Shown here piece by piece: positions 9,146-22,037 of a stretch of 64,000 bases of DNA. The stretch is from Prunus persica. Lineage: Eukaryota > Streptophyta > Magnoliopsida > Rosales > Rosaceae. How positions within the stretch are numbered: the stretch's first letter is position 1; each line of letters opens with the position of its first letter. The position numbers and the translations under genes were made by a program. The stretch spans positions 28,498,787-28,562,786 of the forward strand of contig NC_034010.1 of assembly GCF_000346465.2 (NCBI RefSeq). The letters are read 5' to 3'. The notes beneath the pieces are model-generated. The model was not told where the DNA came from. It did no database searches and saw only the letters and a list, made by a program, of their open reading frames with translations.

Positions 9146-11511
9146 ATGATGGAAAACAGCACAAATCTGGATTCTGTAAAACTGAATTCCCCTGAACTTC
9201 CATCTCTCATCAGATATATATCCTCAAATGAAGTGGCTGGCTTTGATAATGTTGAGGAAAATAGATTTCTCCATGGTAGCTGTCAACCAAGTCACCTTCA
9301 ACCTATCAGTCCATCAGCTAAAGTAAGTTCATCTTAAACTTTCATGTCTGCTAAATACAAAAGAGGCAGTAGCACAGTTCACATGCTATAATTGCTTTCA
9401 CAAATTTATTTCATTCTGCCAAACAAGGAGAAGAAAAAATAAAGTTTATAATGGTTATGCATATAGTAACTTGTTTTATGCATTTTTACACCAGGGAATT
9501 GAGGCGGCAGCGTTAGAATGCGCATTTGATGGATCTGAACCCCCGATTCATCAAAGGGTCCATTCTGTTTCTATTAGCATGCCATCATCACCAACCGGAA
9601 TTCATTTACACAACAGCAAAAATGTGATCTTCAGTGAAATTCCAAATTCTTCTGCCGCAACTGAAACTGCTGGCAGCAAACTGCCCAAAGCCGTAAAATT
9701 TCACTCTCAACCAATGCCAAAAAGCTCTGCACTTGAGGAGGCAATTAGCACTGGACATTTTTCTTATCATCCAAGTATCGAAAGGTTGAAAGATAAGAGG
9801 TTTGATACTTTCAAAACATGGTCTGGGAAACTGGAAAGGCAGATAACACTACTCCGCGGAAAGACTCCAAGGGAGACTGAACCAGAGAATGCTAATCTGC
9901 AAAATGCAGAAGTTGAATGTTTACCTGCAGACCGATACTTTGATGCATTGGAAGGGCCAGAGTTAGAAACCCTTAGGGTAATGTGTTATGATCTTCTTCA
10001 ATATTTACAAATGTTTATCTATATATATAAAAAAAAAATAGCACTTACAAATGTTTATCTATAAAAAAAAAATGCATTTACAAATGTTTGATATTGTTTT
10101 GTTCCTCAACTTTAATGTGATGAAACAGGATTCAGAGGAAATACTCCTTCCAGAAGACAAACAATGGCCATTTCTTCTCCGGTATCCTGTTTCTTCATTT
10201 AGCATCTGCCTCGGTGTTAGCAGCCAAGCTATTTTGTGGAAGACCCTTCCTACCTCTGCCTCCACGAAATTCCTCCACTTAAGCTTAATACCAAATCTAG
10301 TTCTGTGGTGCGTTTCAGTTGCTCTTGTAGCTATTGTTGCTTGTATCTACCTTCTAAAAGTGATCCTTTACTTTGAAGCAGTTCGCCGTGAGTACTACCA
10401 CCCTGTTCGTGTCAACTTCTTCTTTTCCCCATGGATAGCCCTCTTGTTCTTAGCTCTTGGAGTGCCACCTTCATTTGCTAACAACCTGCATCCAGCTCTT
10501 TGGTACATCCTCATGACCCCAATCTTATGCCTTGAGCTTAAAATCTATGGACAGTGGATGTCAGGAGGCCAACGTAGGCTTTCAAAGGTAGCCAATCCTG
10601 TTAACCATCTCGCAATTGTTGGGAATTTTGTGGGGGCATTGCTAGGTGCGTCAATGGGACTGAAAGAAGGACCAATATTCTTCTTTGCTGTGGGGTTGGC
10701 TCACTACATGATATTATTTGTAACTCTCTACCAGAGGCTTCCAACAAACGAGACTGTAATCCCAAAGGACCTCCATCCTGTTTTCTTTCTGTTTGTTGCA
10801 GCACCAAGTGTAGCTTCCATGGCATGGGGAAGAATCCAAGGCTCTTTCAATTACGGTTCACGAATTTTTTACTTCATTTCCTTATTCCTTTATCTCTCAC
10901 TGGCAAGTATAACCTGAATCAAGTCCCAATACTCTAGGACTACCAAGATAATATAGATTATTGATTCATTTATTTTATTAAGACTAGTATTCTTAACTTT
11001 TTCTAATCCTACTTCACTGCTTGTACAGGCAGTTCGGGTTAACTTTTTCAGAGGATTTAAGTAAGATATCACATCCATTAATTTCTCTACATAACCTGAA
11101 AATAATATTGCACATTTATACTTCAAATGCCTAACATTCACTTTCATCTGGATCTATAGGTTTTCTTTGACATGGTGGGCATATACATTCCCAATGACTG
11201 GTGCTGCCATTGCAACCATCAGGTACTCAAATGAGGTCACAAATGCGGTAACACAAACTCTGGCTGTCATACTCTCTCTCACCGCCACGATCATAGTCAC
11301 CATTCTTCTCATAACAACCATCTTGCACTGTTTTGTGATCCAAGACCTCTTCCCCAATGACATTGCAATTGCCATCAGTGACAGAAAGTTAAAACCAAAC
11401 AGGACATGGTTCCAACTTAGACACGGAAGCTCAGACTCAAAGGACATCGAAAAACTTTTGAAGTCAGCAACAAGTTCAGAAACCAAAGATTTAGAGGCCA
11501 CCAAGCTCTGA
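9146..11511 (+). CDS. SLAH3: S-type (slow) anion channel, SLAH3/SLAH2-like
   Basis: Plasma-membrane slow anion channel (nitrate/chloride) of the SLAC1/TehA family; SLAH3 works in guard cells and roots under kinase control. Exons are 9146-9322, 9495-9977, 10129 to ~10906, ~11033-11060 and 11160-11511, giving about 605 residues (family ~600-640). Residues 1-225 form the long hydrophilic N-terminus typical of SLAH2/3, with Ser/Thr-rich stretches and GHFSYHPSIERLKDKRFD. The channel core follows with about ten membrane segments. Motifs include RYPVSSFSICLGVSSQAILW, NPVNHLAIVGNFVGA, FFAVGLAHYMILFVTLYQRL and WWAYTFPMTGAAIATIRYS. The first Met is taken at 9146 (MMENST); 9104 is also in frame. The fourth exon is tiny, and its upstream junction can be read as GT-AG or GC-AG. 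Confidence 0.93.
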
Positions 11512-12728
11512 GATTTTGAGTAACAACATGTATATGATGTTATGCCACTACATGGGAGGAACATAGATTTAAACTTTCATAGTTCCAGTGAGCATATGTA
11601 GAGTGAAACATCATATCTTGTGTAGTACATTAAGAGTGCATTCTGAGAGAAGGGTGCTGGTAATATTGTGTGTTATACTAGTTAGATTTCCGGAACCGTT
11701 TGAAGAAATAAACCGATCCATGATCTTGCTTAATTAATTGCCTTCTTGGCTCTTGCTAATGGTAATAAGTATTTAGCTTCCTCATATTATCTACATGCAC
11801 TTTCATCACATTATGCAGAGTGTTGACACAAATTCCAATTGTCTGGACCTTTGTATTACTTTGGGATTAAAATTTGGGTTTAGTTATCAGATTTAGTGAC
11901 TCTTATCCAATAACCTTGCTAAAAAAACTTTGTTTAATTAACATGTTATTCATGCACTCAATAGCAAAGCAAACAATGTGATGAGCCGAAACAAAACAAT
12001 AACGATGCAAGGGATGAAGGCTATAGGAGGACACTGTTCATGGGCTGTTGACAAAAAGAGCTGCATCCCAAAACAGACAAAGGCTCTCTATTCCTGCATA
12101 TGCTGACATCCATGATCTCCGGTGCTGCAATGGCTACATGCATTCCTTCATCAACTCAAACAATAAAAAACAAACGGGCATTAACCATTGATTTTGAGCA
12201 CCAATTTATATTTGTTTTCAATTTATTGCACTGTTTCTCTTTTTTTTCTTTTTTGCGGAATTTGCATTACATGTTTGACCTACGTCTGTGGTTATGATGT
12301 TTTGCCATTTGTTACTTCTGCAATTGTACATTGATTTTGTTGATTACCAATAATTTTGGTTAAGGTTATGAATACCTATTACCTAGTACATGTCCATTTA
12401 ATTATGTTAAGTAGATCACCAATGCACCTCCCTCCTCCATTAAAGGATCTATATCCAATCTAAATTGCTCCACCACCAAAAAAACTTTTGAAAATATCTT
12501 GTAACATGGATATCCACCACCAAAAAGCTTTTTAAAATATCTCGACTATTAATTTACACTAACGTAGTTCTCAGTGGTTTTCTGTCACCAGTCATAAAAC
12601 TTCAAAAAAGTCTAAAACCCGTTTTCTTCAATAAAGGGCCAACCCAATTGGGAATTAACAACAAAGAGAAAGAAAGGAGATTCTCAACCACCATTTGTTT
12701 AATTTAAGGTTGACGAAATGATAATTGT
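11512..12728. other. Intergenic, 3' flank of the anion-channel gene
   Basis: 3' UTR and AT-rich spacer. Two AAAATATCT nonamers occur near 12489 and 12536, but no gene is nearby that would make them meaningful. No gene is supported. Confidence 0.4.
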
Positions 12729-13570
12729 GATTCGTGAAGAGTGTTGCTAAACGAACCTTAAAATTAACTGAGTACATCTTATGATCTAAGTACACCCTAA
12801 TATTTTAATTAAAATATAAAATTAACTAAGTACACTTTATTTAACTACCAAAAATACCCTTGATACACCTTAATACACTCAATTACACAATACCCTAATA
12901 CCAATCCTAAACCAAATATCTCTTTTTACATGAATTTGTGCTCTATATTTAGATTTATAAATATATTGAATTTACGTACACAAACATTGAACCTATTATT
13001 TGATTTCACAAGTTATATGAAGGAAATTTCAGGGGCCCTCAACATATTATTTGGATCTAAACTAGAAAAGCTATAAAGGCATTTCCGATGTTTGTAGCAA
13101 GTCTGCAGCATACCCACATGATCATGGATATCTTCAAATCATCAAATATTAAACAACCCCAAAACTGCTCCCTTTGAAGAACAAATTAAAACCAATTTCC
13201 AGAGGAATGTTACAAAACATTATGGCCGGTGAAGAACAAATCAAGACAGTATAACCCATTTGATAATAAAATCAAAATGAGATGTATCAATATCAGACGA
13301 CCACCGTGTCAGTATAATGGTATGACGACGGCGTTGCTGTAATGGTGGAGAAGTGTATGCGACGACGGTGTTAGTCAGATGGTGGAAGAGATGATGTTAT
13401 AAAGGAGGCGTTGATATGTCCAATGGAGGAGACGACTACGGTGTTTCATAATTCAATATATCCTTTTTCGTCATTTTATATTAGAATAAATTAGTAATTC
13501 AATAAATAGTTTGGTAGTAGACTGTACTCAGTTAATTTTATGGTTCGTTTAGCAACACTCTTCGTAAATC
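12729..13570. mobile_element. Non-autonomous DNA transposon/MITE-like element with ~40-bp inverted ends
   Basis: The left end GAAGAGTGTTGCTAAACGAA (from 12736, continuing into TTAACTGAGTACA) is repeated in inverted orientation at the right end (TGTACTCAGTTAA at 13523, through TTCGTTTAGCAACACTCTTC ending at 13563). The match covers about 42 bp with one or two changes; weak homology extends to 12729 and 13570. The interior (~750 bp) has no transposase. It holds a GC-richer patch with repeated GACGACGG-type words near 13300-13440. The family is unknown; a Mutator-like or other TIR element is possible. A target-site duplication could not be fixed by eye. Confidence 0.75.
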
Positions 13571-14838
13571 ATATATTTATTTATTTCACAGACAACTGTT
13601 TTGTAATTGTGCTTACGTAAGGCAAGTTAACCTTAATATTTTTCTTATTTTTCAAAGCCGTGTTACGATAAGAGTCTATATCATCAATGACATCAAAATT
13701 TGTAATCATATATTTGTTCGATAGGCTTTTGTAGTTTCGTATAAAAAATAAATATGATTTTAGAATGATCCCACCAACCATTGTTGTTGACAGCCCGACC
13801 AAAATAAACCCTTGTAGATTGATCTGTTAACGACGTCAGCCTTAATGCATATTGTTGAATTTATTTGAGGCGGAAGATTTTAACGAGTCTAACTTAGTAA
13901 AAACGAACATTAATTTGTCAACTAATAGTCTTATATTTGAATTCTATGATACTTTGACAGTGAAAACGCGTCTCCCTTCCTAACTTTAGAAGGAAAGAAA
14001 AAATTAACGGTTAGCTTACGAATCAGTAGCCCGCAGCCCCACCGAACCTTCACCTAATTCCTTGCGTACAGCCCCAAGTTATTGATGAGAGAAAGCTTAC
14101 CTCTGACACTCACACCTTTATCACTTGAAAGCTATACCACCCTATTATTATTTCTCAATCAATGCCTCCTCAGTCGTCCGATTCGAGTGAACTTGATCAT
14201 CAACGACAACCTAGTATCACCCACGTGTCCGTTTTCGACAAAGGCATCAAAGTTGTGATTTTTTTCTTTTTAAGTGACTTGGCACGATGTGCTTACGCAC
14301 TCTTTTTGGTCGGCCTCTGCACTGCACGCATGATTATAGTGATCTGCGGACCACCTGATCTCTTTTGCCTCTTGTTTTCCTTAGTACCGTTGGATCTCTG
14401 ATCTGAACGCGTACGAGAATCTGAATGGGATAATTTTTCAGTAGGGGATTATTTGTTTGGAAGGGTATGAATATAATTTTCCTTTTTATTTTAGAAACCA
14501 TATGATTTGGACAACTAGCAAAGGAAATGTTTTTCTTAGCAAGGAAAATGAAATTAAGCGAATACCAAATAAGAAAATATTTGAACACAAATGTTTTTAC
14601 TTTTTTTTTTTTGACAAAATCCCATATCTAAATCCTCCATTGTCCAAACCAAATCACATTGCCATTGTTGTGGGCTCACTGACTCTGGTATGATATTATT
14701 TATATATTTATAGCTCTGATTTTGGTAACTGAGTAATGTTCCACGACGGTTGACCTAAATTATCCTCCTTTTTTATCTTTTCCATATTTACACATATATT
14801 TAGAGAGAGACAGAGACAGAGGGTGGTGAGAGGGGGAA
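13571..14838. other. Intergenic, promoter side of the XBAT33-like gene
   Basis: AT-rich spacer ending in a purine-rich GA-type leader (about 14800-14835) just before the ATG. Short open frames around 14160-14690 lack any recognisable protein and are treated as chance. Confidence 0.4.
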
Positions 14839-17800
14839 ATGGGCAATTCATTTGGGTGCTCTGCCTCCGGAGAACGACTAGTTTCGGCTGCTAGAGATGG
14901 AGATTTAATAGAGGCAAAGATGCTTTTAGATTGCAATCCTTGCCTTGCCAAATACTCCACCTTTGGTGGCCTCAACTCCCCTCTCCATTTCGCCGCCGCT
15001 AAAGGCCATAACGAGGTCCTTTTCCTTTTTCTCTTCTGGGTTGGTTTTTGTTTTAATTTATTGTAGCTTGTGATTGTTCGTTTTTGATCCGCTATCCAAT
15101 TTTTAGATTTGCTTTTTCTTTTTTGGGTTTGATTTAGATTGTTTCTTTGCTGCTCGAGAATGGAGCAGATGTCAATTCCAGAAACTACTGTGGGCAGGTG
15201 CGACAATTGGTGCTTTTCTCGTTAAATTTTTCTCTGTGTATCAGATAACATTTAAATTTGCGACTTTGAATCTCCGTTAGAGAGAATTTTGGGATATGGG
15301 TATCGATTTGATTAGAAAGATTCGTGATTGGTATGCTTTATTGCATGAATTGAACCTTAGAATTGCAAATGGAAGCTCATGAGGGGCTTGAATTGTCGTT
15401 CCGAGTTTGATACTAAATGCTGATTAAGTTATTTGATTTCTGTGTTTAAAGACAGCATTGATGCAAGCATGTCGATATGGACATTGGGAAGTTGTACAAA
15501 CCCTCCTGCTCTTCAGATGTAATGTGAGTTACTAAGTTCTAATTTGCTTATGCAATTTCTAGACCATATCCAGACTGGCCTTGTAAAGCTGCAAAGCCTT
15601 TTAACTTGATTCTAATATTTGAGTCATGAATCTTTTCTAGTGAAGCCGGATATAGCAGTTATGTTTGTCATATTCTAGTCCTTTTTTCACTAAGAAAAAG
15701 AACTGATTCTGCATCCAATTTTGAATCATATATTCTTCCTGATACTAGGTTACTAGAGCAGACTATCTTACTGGCCGGACAGCTCTTCATTTTGCTGCTG
15801 TAAATGGACATGTAAGATGTATAAGACTTGTTGTGGCTGACTTTGTTCCAAGTGCTTCTTACGAATCTCTGAATACTCAGATAGATAGCGACGGAAGTGA
15901 TGGTGTAAATGTCATGAGCAAAAATGAGCAAAGGTATGTGTGTAGCTTCTTTCTTTTTTAAGGAGACTTATTGTAAATTTAAATTCTTCCACGATTGGAA
16001 CATAAATGGAAAAGAGTAATGAAATGGGATTACTTTCCAAATTCTTGATGGAGGGAATTTTGCTTAGATATTTATAGCTTAGTTAAGTTTCAAGGAAACC
16101 AGCATCAGATATATTATGTTTACAGGGCTGCCTTTAGATACACATTTCTTTCTTGTTATTTATTCATTCTATTCCAGTGCAGTGCTCTGTCTAAGTTTGT
16201 AAATAAGGCAGCAGATTGTGGTATCACTGCTCTTCATATGGCTGCATTGAATGGATATTTTGATTGCGTACAACTCCTACTTGATCTTCATGCAAAAGTA
16301 TCAGCTGTGACATTTCATTACGGAACTTCTATGGATTTGATAGGTTCGCTTGTTGTTTAGTAACTAGTTCTTTAACTGAAGGAATGTTCCTTTCTGATCC
16401 TGCTTCAAACTGAAGTGAAAATTTATTTTTGTAGGAGCTGGAAGTTCTCCATTGCACTATGCTGCTTGTGGGGGTAACTTAAAATGCTGTCAGGCAAGAA
16501 TTATATCAATTTGATGGTTTCTAAACAAAATAGTTGCTCTCTTTTGAATTTAAACTGATGGTGTCTGTATATTGCAGATCCTCCTTGCAAGAGGTGCCAG
16601 TAAGACGACTTTGAATTGCAATGGGTATGGTTCTTCTGGTTTTCACAGTTGGTATTCAAATACTATTGACGTGAGCCATGACTAATCTGAAGAATATTCT
16701 TTCAGGTGGCTTCCTGCTGATGTTGCCAGAATGTGGGGGCGCCACTGGCTTGAACCACTGCTAGCACCCAATTCTGACTCAACAATACCATCATTTGCCC
16801 TTTCTAATTACCTGTCCTTGCCTCTGATGAGCATACTGAACATAGCAAGGTAAAGCTTCAACTAATTACATCTGTGGACACTAATACGATTAAGTTTCTG
16901 CATGCCTTATGGCTTTAGGAAAGATAAAACCCCTCTCTACAGAAGTTTTTACTCGAGAAAGTTTAACAAGTATATCAATGTCACCACATAAACTCAAGTC
17001 CTTGGAATTTACTGCAGGGATTGTGGATTTAAGTCTGTGACATCCTCAACAGATGACACAGATATCTGTGCTGTGTGCTTGGAAAGAGCATGTTCTGTAG
17101 CTGCAGAAGGTTTGTCCCGTAGTGGTGTTTTCATGTCTCAGTCATGTGTTTGTATCTTCCTGATATTTTACCAGATTACCTTTTTTCCATCGTATAGTTG
17201 AATATTCGTATTATGAGCTAGTCTTATAACCATTGTAGTTCCTTACTGATAATCCTTCACTGAGATTCTCAGTAGTCTCAAGAGGACTTCCGATCTTACC
17301 ATGATAACGTATTCTGATATAGGATGTAAATCCGATTGTATGTTTGATTCATTGGGCCTGTTTATTTCTTTCTAATACTGTCCAAAGATTTTTGAGAGGA
17401 GTAAGTTAATCAAGGAAGTTATCACAGAGGAGTCTTAAAATTACAGAGGATCCAATCATTTCTATTAATATATGCATAAATATGAATAAGGCATTCCAGG
17501 CATATCGTTAAAACAACAAATGTAGGAGAAAGTCGTGTATTTATAATTGTGATTGATTGATTGCTTACTTAATGGGTGAGCTTGATCTTTCATAAATTTA
17601 TCCTTAATGGTACTAGTCTTTCTTTCTTTTTGTTCTTCATTGATTATGTTTTTGGGAGGATTTGAAGGGAAGACTAGGGTATTTTCCAATTTTTGTTGGA
17701 TTGATATTGAAACGTTATGAGTTGTTCCATTATCACAGTTCATATACCAAGTGTCTGGACTATAGAAATTCAGTTATTTTCCTTACTAGATTATATTCAT

Positions 17801-18365
17801 CCTCTAGTTACTTGTACTTTCAGGGTGTGGGCATGAGCTTTGTGTAAGATGCGCACTCTATCTTTGCTCAGCAAGCAACATACCTTCAGAAATGGCAGGC
17901 CCACCCGGGTCCATTCCATGCCCTTTTTGTAGACACGGAATCATCTCCTTTGTCAAATTGCCTGGCTCCCCAGCAAAGGAAAATAAATTACAGATGTCAC
18001 TTGGCCTTTGTACCCCATGTATACTTCACCCTCGTGATCCAGACCGTCTATCTCCAGCTTGTGCACCAGAGATCCGAAAGAACCGTGTGGCTTCAGTTTC
18101 TTCAGATATGCTCTGCCCAGTCACCTGTAGTCCGTTTCCATCTGTCACCATTCCTTTGTGCACGTGCAATGATGGTCCATGCCCGCCATTTGAATCCCGG
18201 GAGGCTGGAACTCAAGATGAATTGCCCAGACGACCGCAAGCAACGTCAGTAGACCAGGATAAAATGGAAGGGCCGAGACTTGAGAAAACAAGCTGTTCAA
18301 GCATGTTTTGGAGCAGGAGGAGCTGCAGTAGGGAGCATCAGTGCAACGCAGAAATAAATGCTTAA
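14839..18365 (+). CDS. XBAT33: Ankyrin-repeat RING E3 ubiquitin ligase, XBAT33/XB3-like
   Basis: RING-type E3 ligase of the plant XB3/XBAT3 family. Ten exons: 14839-15015, 15138-15197, 15452-15523, 15749-15933, 16183-16343, 16435-16493, 16578-16624, 16706-16849, 17018-17109 and 17824-18365. They give 512 residues, close to XBAT33. The start [20 protein letters not shown] has Gly2 and is a probable N-myristoylation site, as in XB3. Ankyrin repeats fill about residues 10-290 ([63 protein letters not shown]). The RING finger follows at roughly 335-390 ([34 protein letters not shown]). The C-terminus [18 protein letters not shown] is a family signature. The intron after exon 6 starts with GC (CAG|GCAAGA, 16494). 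Ligand and substrates are unknown here. Confidence 0.95.
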
Positions 18366-19771
18366 CTTGGCTTGGTGATATGATGCTTAGTTACCTTGTC
18401 ATGTTCCAGTCAAGGAATTTTTAATCGACACCAAACAGTGTCTGTGTTGGGCGCTGTATGTTTCATCATCCCTTGTGGGACAGAACACAAGTGTGAAATT
18501 ATGCATACCCGTGTTTGCTTCCGGTTTTTGTTCGGGCGGCTACATGGATGATTTGGGTGGTGGCATCATATCATATGTGGCATTTACGACGGCTGTAAAA
18601 TTTGTATGTTTGGCATTATACATTGGTTGTAATTGAATGTGAAGAAAGCAAAAGAAAATTCTTTTCACTACATGTTTTCCTTTTGATTTTCATCTCATGT
18701 GTTGGATTGTGTTTTTATTTTCAAATTCCGGGGGCAAGAAAGCCACTTGGTTTCGGTTGATTGTCAATTATTTTCCCTGGCTGAGACTTTAAGCTCTACT
18801 CTTCGTAGTCGTAATTTCCTGTAGTGCTTTTTTCCTGTATGTTCAAGATCCCACGCCATCCCCACAAATTACATCCACCTTATCTTACTTATTCTATCCC
18901 AGCAATTCCTTTCCCACAATTAAGGTTTGAGGTTTCTTGGGATGAACACGCACTGTGTACTACTTAAAAATGCTACGAAACTTGTCCAGCTAGTCTATCT
19001 GCTTTTACTCTTTAAAAATTTGTTGCACCAGTATGAGCAAGGTATCCAAATAAATCAAACCAGTTACATTGTTTTTATTTCTTTTGATTTAAATTTAAGA
19101 CTGATCGACTCTTAATCTAATTATATATCTCTTCGCAATTTTAAAAGAAAAAATTTCGAATACTTCCCCCACTTTTAGTCTTTCAAATCTTGACCCTATT
19201 TATTCCATTTCTCGGTAGGAACTAGGATGAAAAATATGATCATCTGTCTTGTGTGTCTGGCTTCGAAATGGCACAACAACAATGCAAATGGAATTAGTAT
19301 GATCGTGGAGGTACATGTTTTTCAACACTAAAATGAAAAAGAAAAAGAAAAAGAAAAAAAAAAAGAAAAAAGCAAATGAGAATAAGAATAATAATAACAA
19401 TAATAGCGGTCGATCAGCCCCCATCACATTAAAAGACAATTGCGTACGTAACTTTTGAATATAGCAAGCGCAGGGTGACACGTAGCTATGATGCTACATG
19501 AATCGTATCACCAAAACACCAATCAGCAGAGCAGAAATTAAAAAGTTGACTTATGGGACCAACCCAACACAACACAACACTGTCCCTAAACCTAGGTACA
19601 ACAGCATAAACAATGACCTACTACATGACCGTACGATCATAGAAATACAACAGCCTTCTCCTTCCCTCCCTCCAGGCTTCATGGAAGACCAGGAGATCAA
19701 TCTCCATGGCATTCATTAATCTAATTTTATTGCTGGTTTATTTGGTATTAGTTAACTAATTAAAAAATTGA
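18366..19771. other. Intergenic between convergent XBAT33-like and BFT-like genes
   Basis: Contains both 3' flanks. A poly-purine tract of AAAG/AAAAG units lies at about 19335-19375. No supported gene. Confidence 0.4.
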
Positions 19772-20656
19772 TCATCTTCTTCTAGCTGCAGTTTCTCTTT
19801 GTGCGTTGAAGTAGACAGCGGCCACAGGAAGGCCAAGACCATTCTCTTGTGAAAATGTCCTTGTGTTGAAATTGTCCCTGCAAGCTGGACCTCTCACTGT
19901 TTCTCTTCCCCTCATCTGTTTGAACAACAGGAACACGTATCTGTGGATACCCACAACCGGCCTTGGACTTTCATACTCCATATTTTCCTTTCCTGTTAAT
20001 TATTTCCACATATAATTAAACCAAATTAGTTTATATATTAGGAACAGATTTTAATTATATATCTTTAATGCGCAACCCTATTTCTTGTCCTATATCACAT
20101 TGTCTATTAAACTTACCAAAGGATGCATCAGTGGTACCAGGAATGTCTGTGACCATCCTGAAACATAAATGTATACTTTAGTGCTAGTTGAATTGAAACA
20201 AAATCTAAACCATGAATTTACTAAAATTAATGTACAAACCAATGGAGATGTTCTCTCAAGTAAGGATCACTGGGGCTTGGAAAATCTGGGTCCGTCATTA
20301 TCTTCACACGTTGACAACCAAAGTCAAAAACAGTCACTTAATAAAAATATAGCACGCACAAGAGCTTATTTGAGGGATCACTTCAACTGAAACTTTCTGT
20401 TTTTGTGTATATATATATATATATATATATATAAATTGGTGAAGCTGAAACTTACTAAGGTATAAGCAGCCCTCATGTCGTCACCACCGATCTCAACGCG
20501 AGGTTTAGCAGAAATGACAGAAGGCATGAGCTCATGTCCATTGGCAACTTGTCTGTTGGGATTGTAAACTACTTTCATTCTCACACTTGGGGTGAAGCTG
20601 TCCACAACCTCTCCTATCACTCTACCAAGAGTCAATGGCTCCACCATCCTTGACAT
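19772..20656 (-). CDS. BFT: PEBP-family flowering regulator, BFT/TFL1-like
   Basis: Phosphatidylethanolamine-binding-protein family member that, in relatives, competes with FT for FD/14-3-3 partners and delays flowering. Exons on the minus strand are 20656-20456 (201 nt), 20301-20240 (62), 20157-20117 (41) and 19992-19772 (221). This is exactly the classic FT/TFL1 gene architecture, for 174 residues. Motifs include [57 protein letters not shown] and the ending [11 protein letters not shown]. The LREHLHW His (TFL1 His88 position; FT has Tyr85) and the Asp in CRDNFNTR (TFL1 Asp144; FT has Gln140) mark the repressor side. GIHRYVF and [11 protein letters not shown] favour BFT over TFL1/CEN. Intron 1 contains a (TA)n run. 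Start at 20656 (MSRMVEPL) or 20647. Confidence 0.93.
20408..20432. repeat. (TA)n microsatellite in BFT-like intron 1
   Basis: About twelve uninterrupted TA units just downstream of the first donor; likely length-polymorphic. Confidence 0.85.
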
Positions 20657-20773
20657 ACTACGTACAATTAAGTAGAAGATGGAGTCAAAGAAAAAGAGTA
20701 GAAGGATGAATGTTTTGTGCTACTAGCTAGTGTTGGTTGGAACTTGGTGCAATATATTTGAAAGTGAGATCAA

Positions 20774-20781
20774 TATATATA
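20774..20781 (-). promoter_or_regulatory. Putative TATA box of the BFT-like gene
   Basis: TATATATA about 120 bp upstream of the start codon, the best TATA match in the proximal region. This implies a leader of about 90 nt. Sequence motif only. Confidence 0.45.
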
Positions 20782-21998
20782 GGCACAACCAAAGGCCTAG
20801 GAAGCTTCACAGTTAATATTCACGGGCTTGGCTTACAAATTAATTAAGTAAGAGATTGCGGGTGGTCTATTTGGGGAAAGAACACGTGTAAGAAGAACCC
20901 ACTAGAGAGATGAGTTTACTTTAAATTGTTGAGTCGTGATGCTAAGAGAAGTGATCCCCTTAATAAAAGCATAAAGTTGTTTATTTAATTGTAGAATCTA
21001 ATGTCATTGCCTTATTGGGTAAATGAGAATGAAGAATATAAACTTTTTCCCTGCTAATAACAATATCTTGGGCAAATGGGAATTCAGCTTTTAAAGTGCT
21101 AAGTAATTCTCTGCATGCACATGCTTTTTAACATTAAATAGGGAAAAAAAATTATCTTATCAACAAGCTCGGAAAAAGTGTTTTAATTTAATTTAATGGA
21201 CACACACAACGTTCTGTCCTAAATGACCAACACAAAAAATAAGAAGAAAATTGGATAGCAGGAGCTGGGGATTAGATTTTATTATTAGTTGAGGTTCAAT
21301 AGCTTTCAAATTTTTGAATGATACAATTATAAAATAAAATGATGGGATTTGGATTTGGGTTAGGGTTCGAGGGAGAAATATGGTAGATAACATGTTATTG
21401 TTGATTGCGGCATACAGCTGCAAATAGAAAAAGTACCTCTCTGGAAGGTGAAAGACTTCCATATGAAATAGGAATAACACTATTTTGCTATTTATGATCA
21501 ATAATGCTATGACATGCATGATAACACTTTCTTGTGGTATACAAACATGATGATCAGTTAGAAAGCATGCTATATATTAGCTAGTTAATCAAGATTTTCA
21601 AAACGTGAGGTGAATTCAGCATTGCTATTATTCCTAATTCAAACCCTTTGTTTTTAAACATATATATATATATATATATATATATGTTTTTGAATGTAAA
21701 GCAGGGTATTAATTTCTCTAAGGTGGGAATGATATTACAAGTATTTTATGTTGCTAAACAGTTTTGTAAGAGAACATTTTCCCTCGTCCAAAATAACCCA
21801 TTTAATGTTCTCGTTTGGTCTACGAGAGAGTAGCTTGGGATCAAGGTTAATGCAACCAGCAACTAGGAAACATGTTCGTTGGTATATACATACATTTCTT
21901 TTCCCCCCACAGAGAATGTACTTATATACATACATACATAAATTGAATTGAGTCACAAAGTTTGAATTTGTAACTAAAATAAGCAGCCTGCTATTCTG

Positions 21999-22037
<39 letters not shown>

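Noticed and set aside
12489..12544. Two AAAATATCT evening elements near 12.5 kb
   Set aside because: They lie downstream of the SLAH3-like gene in AT-rich spacer with no promoter nearby; the nonamer is expected by chance at this base composition.
14162..14693. Short frames upstream of the XBAT33-like gene
   Set aside because: No domain or conserved start context; they overlap the promoter/leader of a well-supported gene.
19200..19481. 93-codon minus-strand frame with a long Phe run
   Set aside because: Created by the AAAG/AAAAG poly-purine tract; low complexity without homology.
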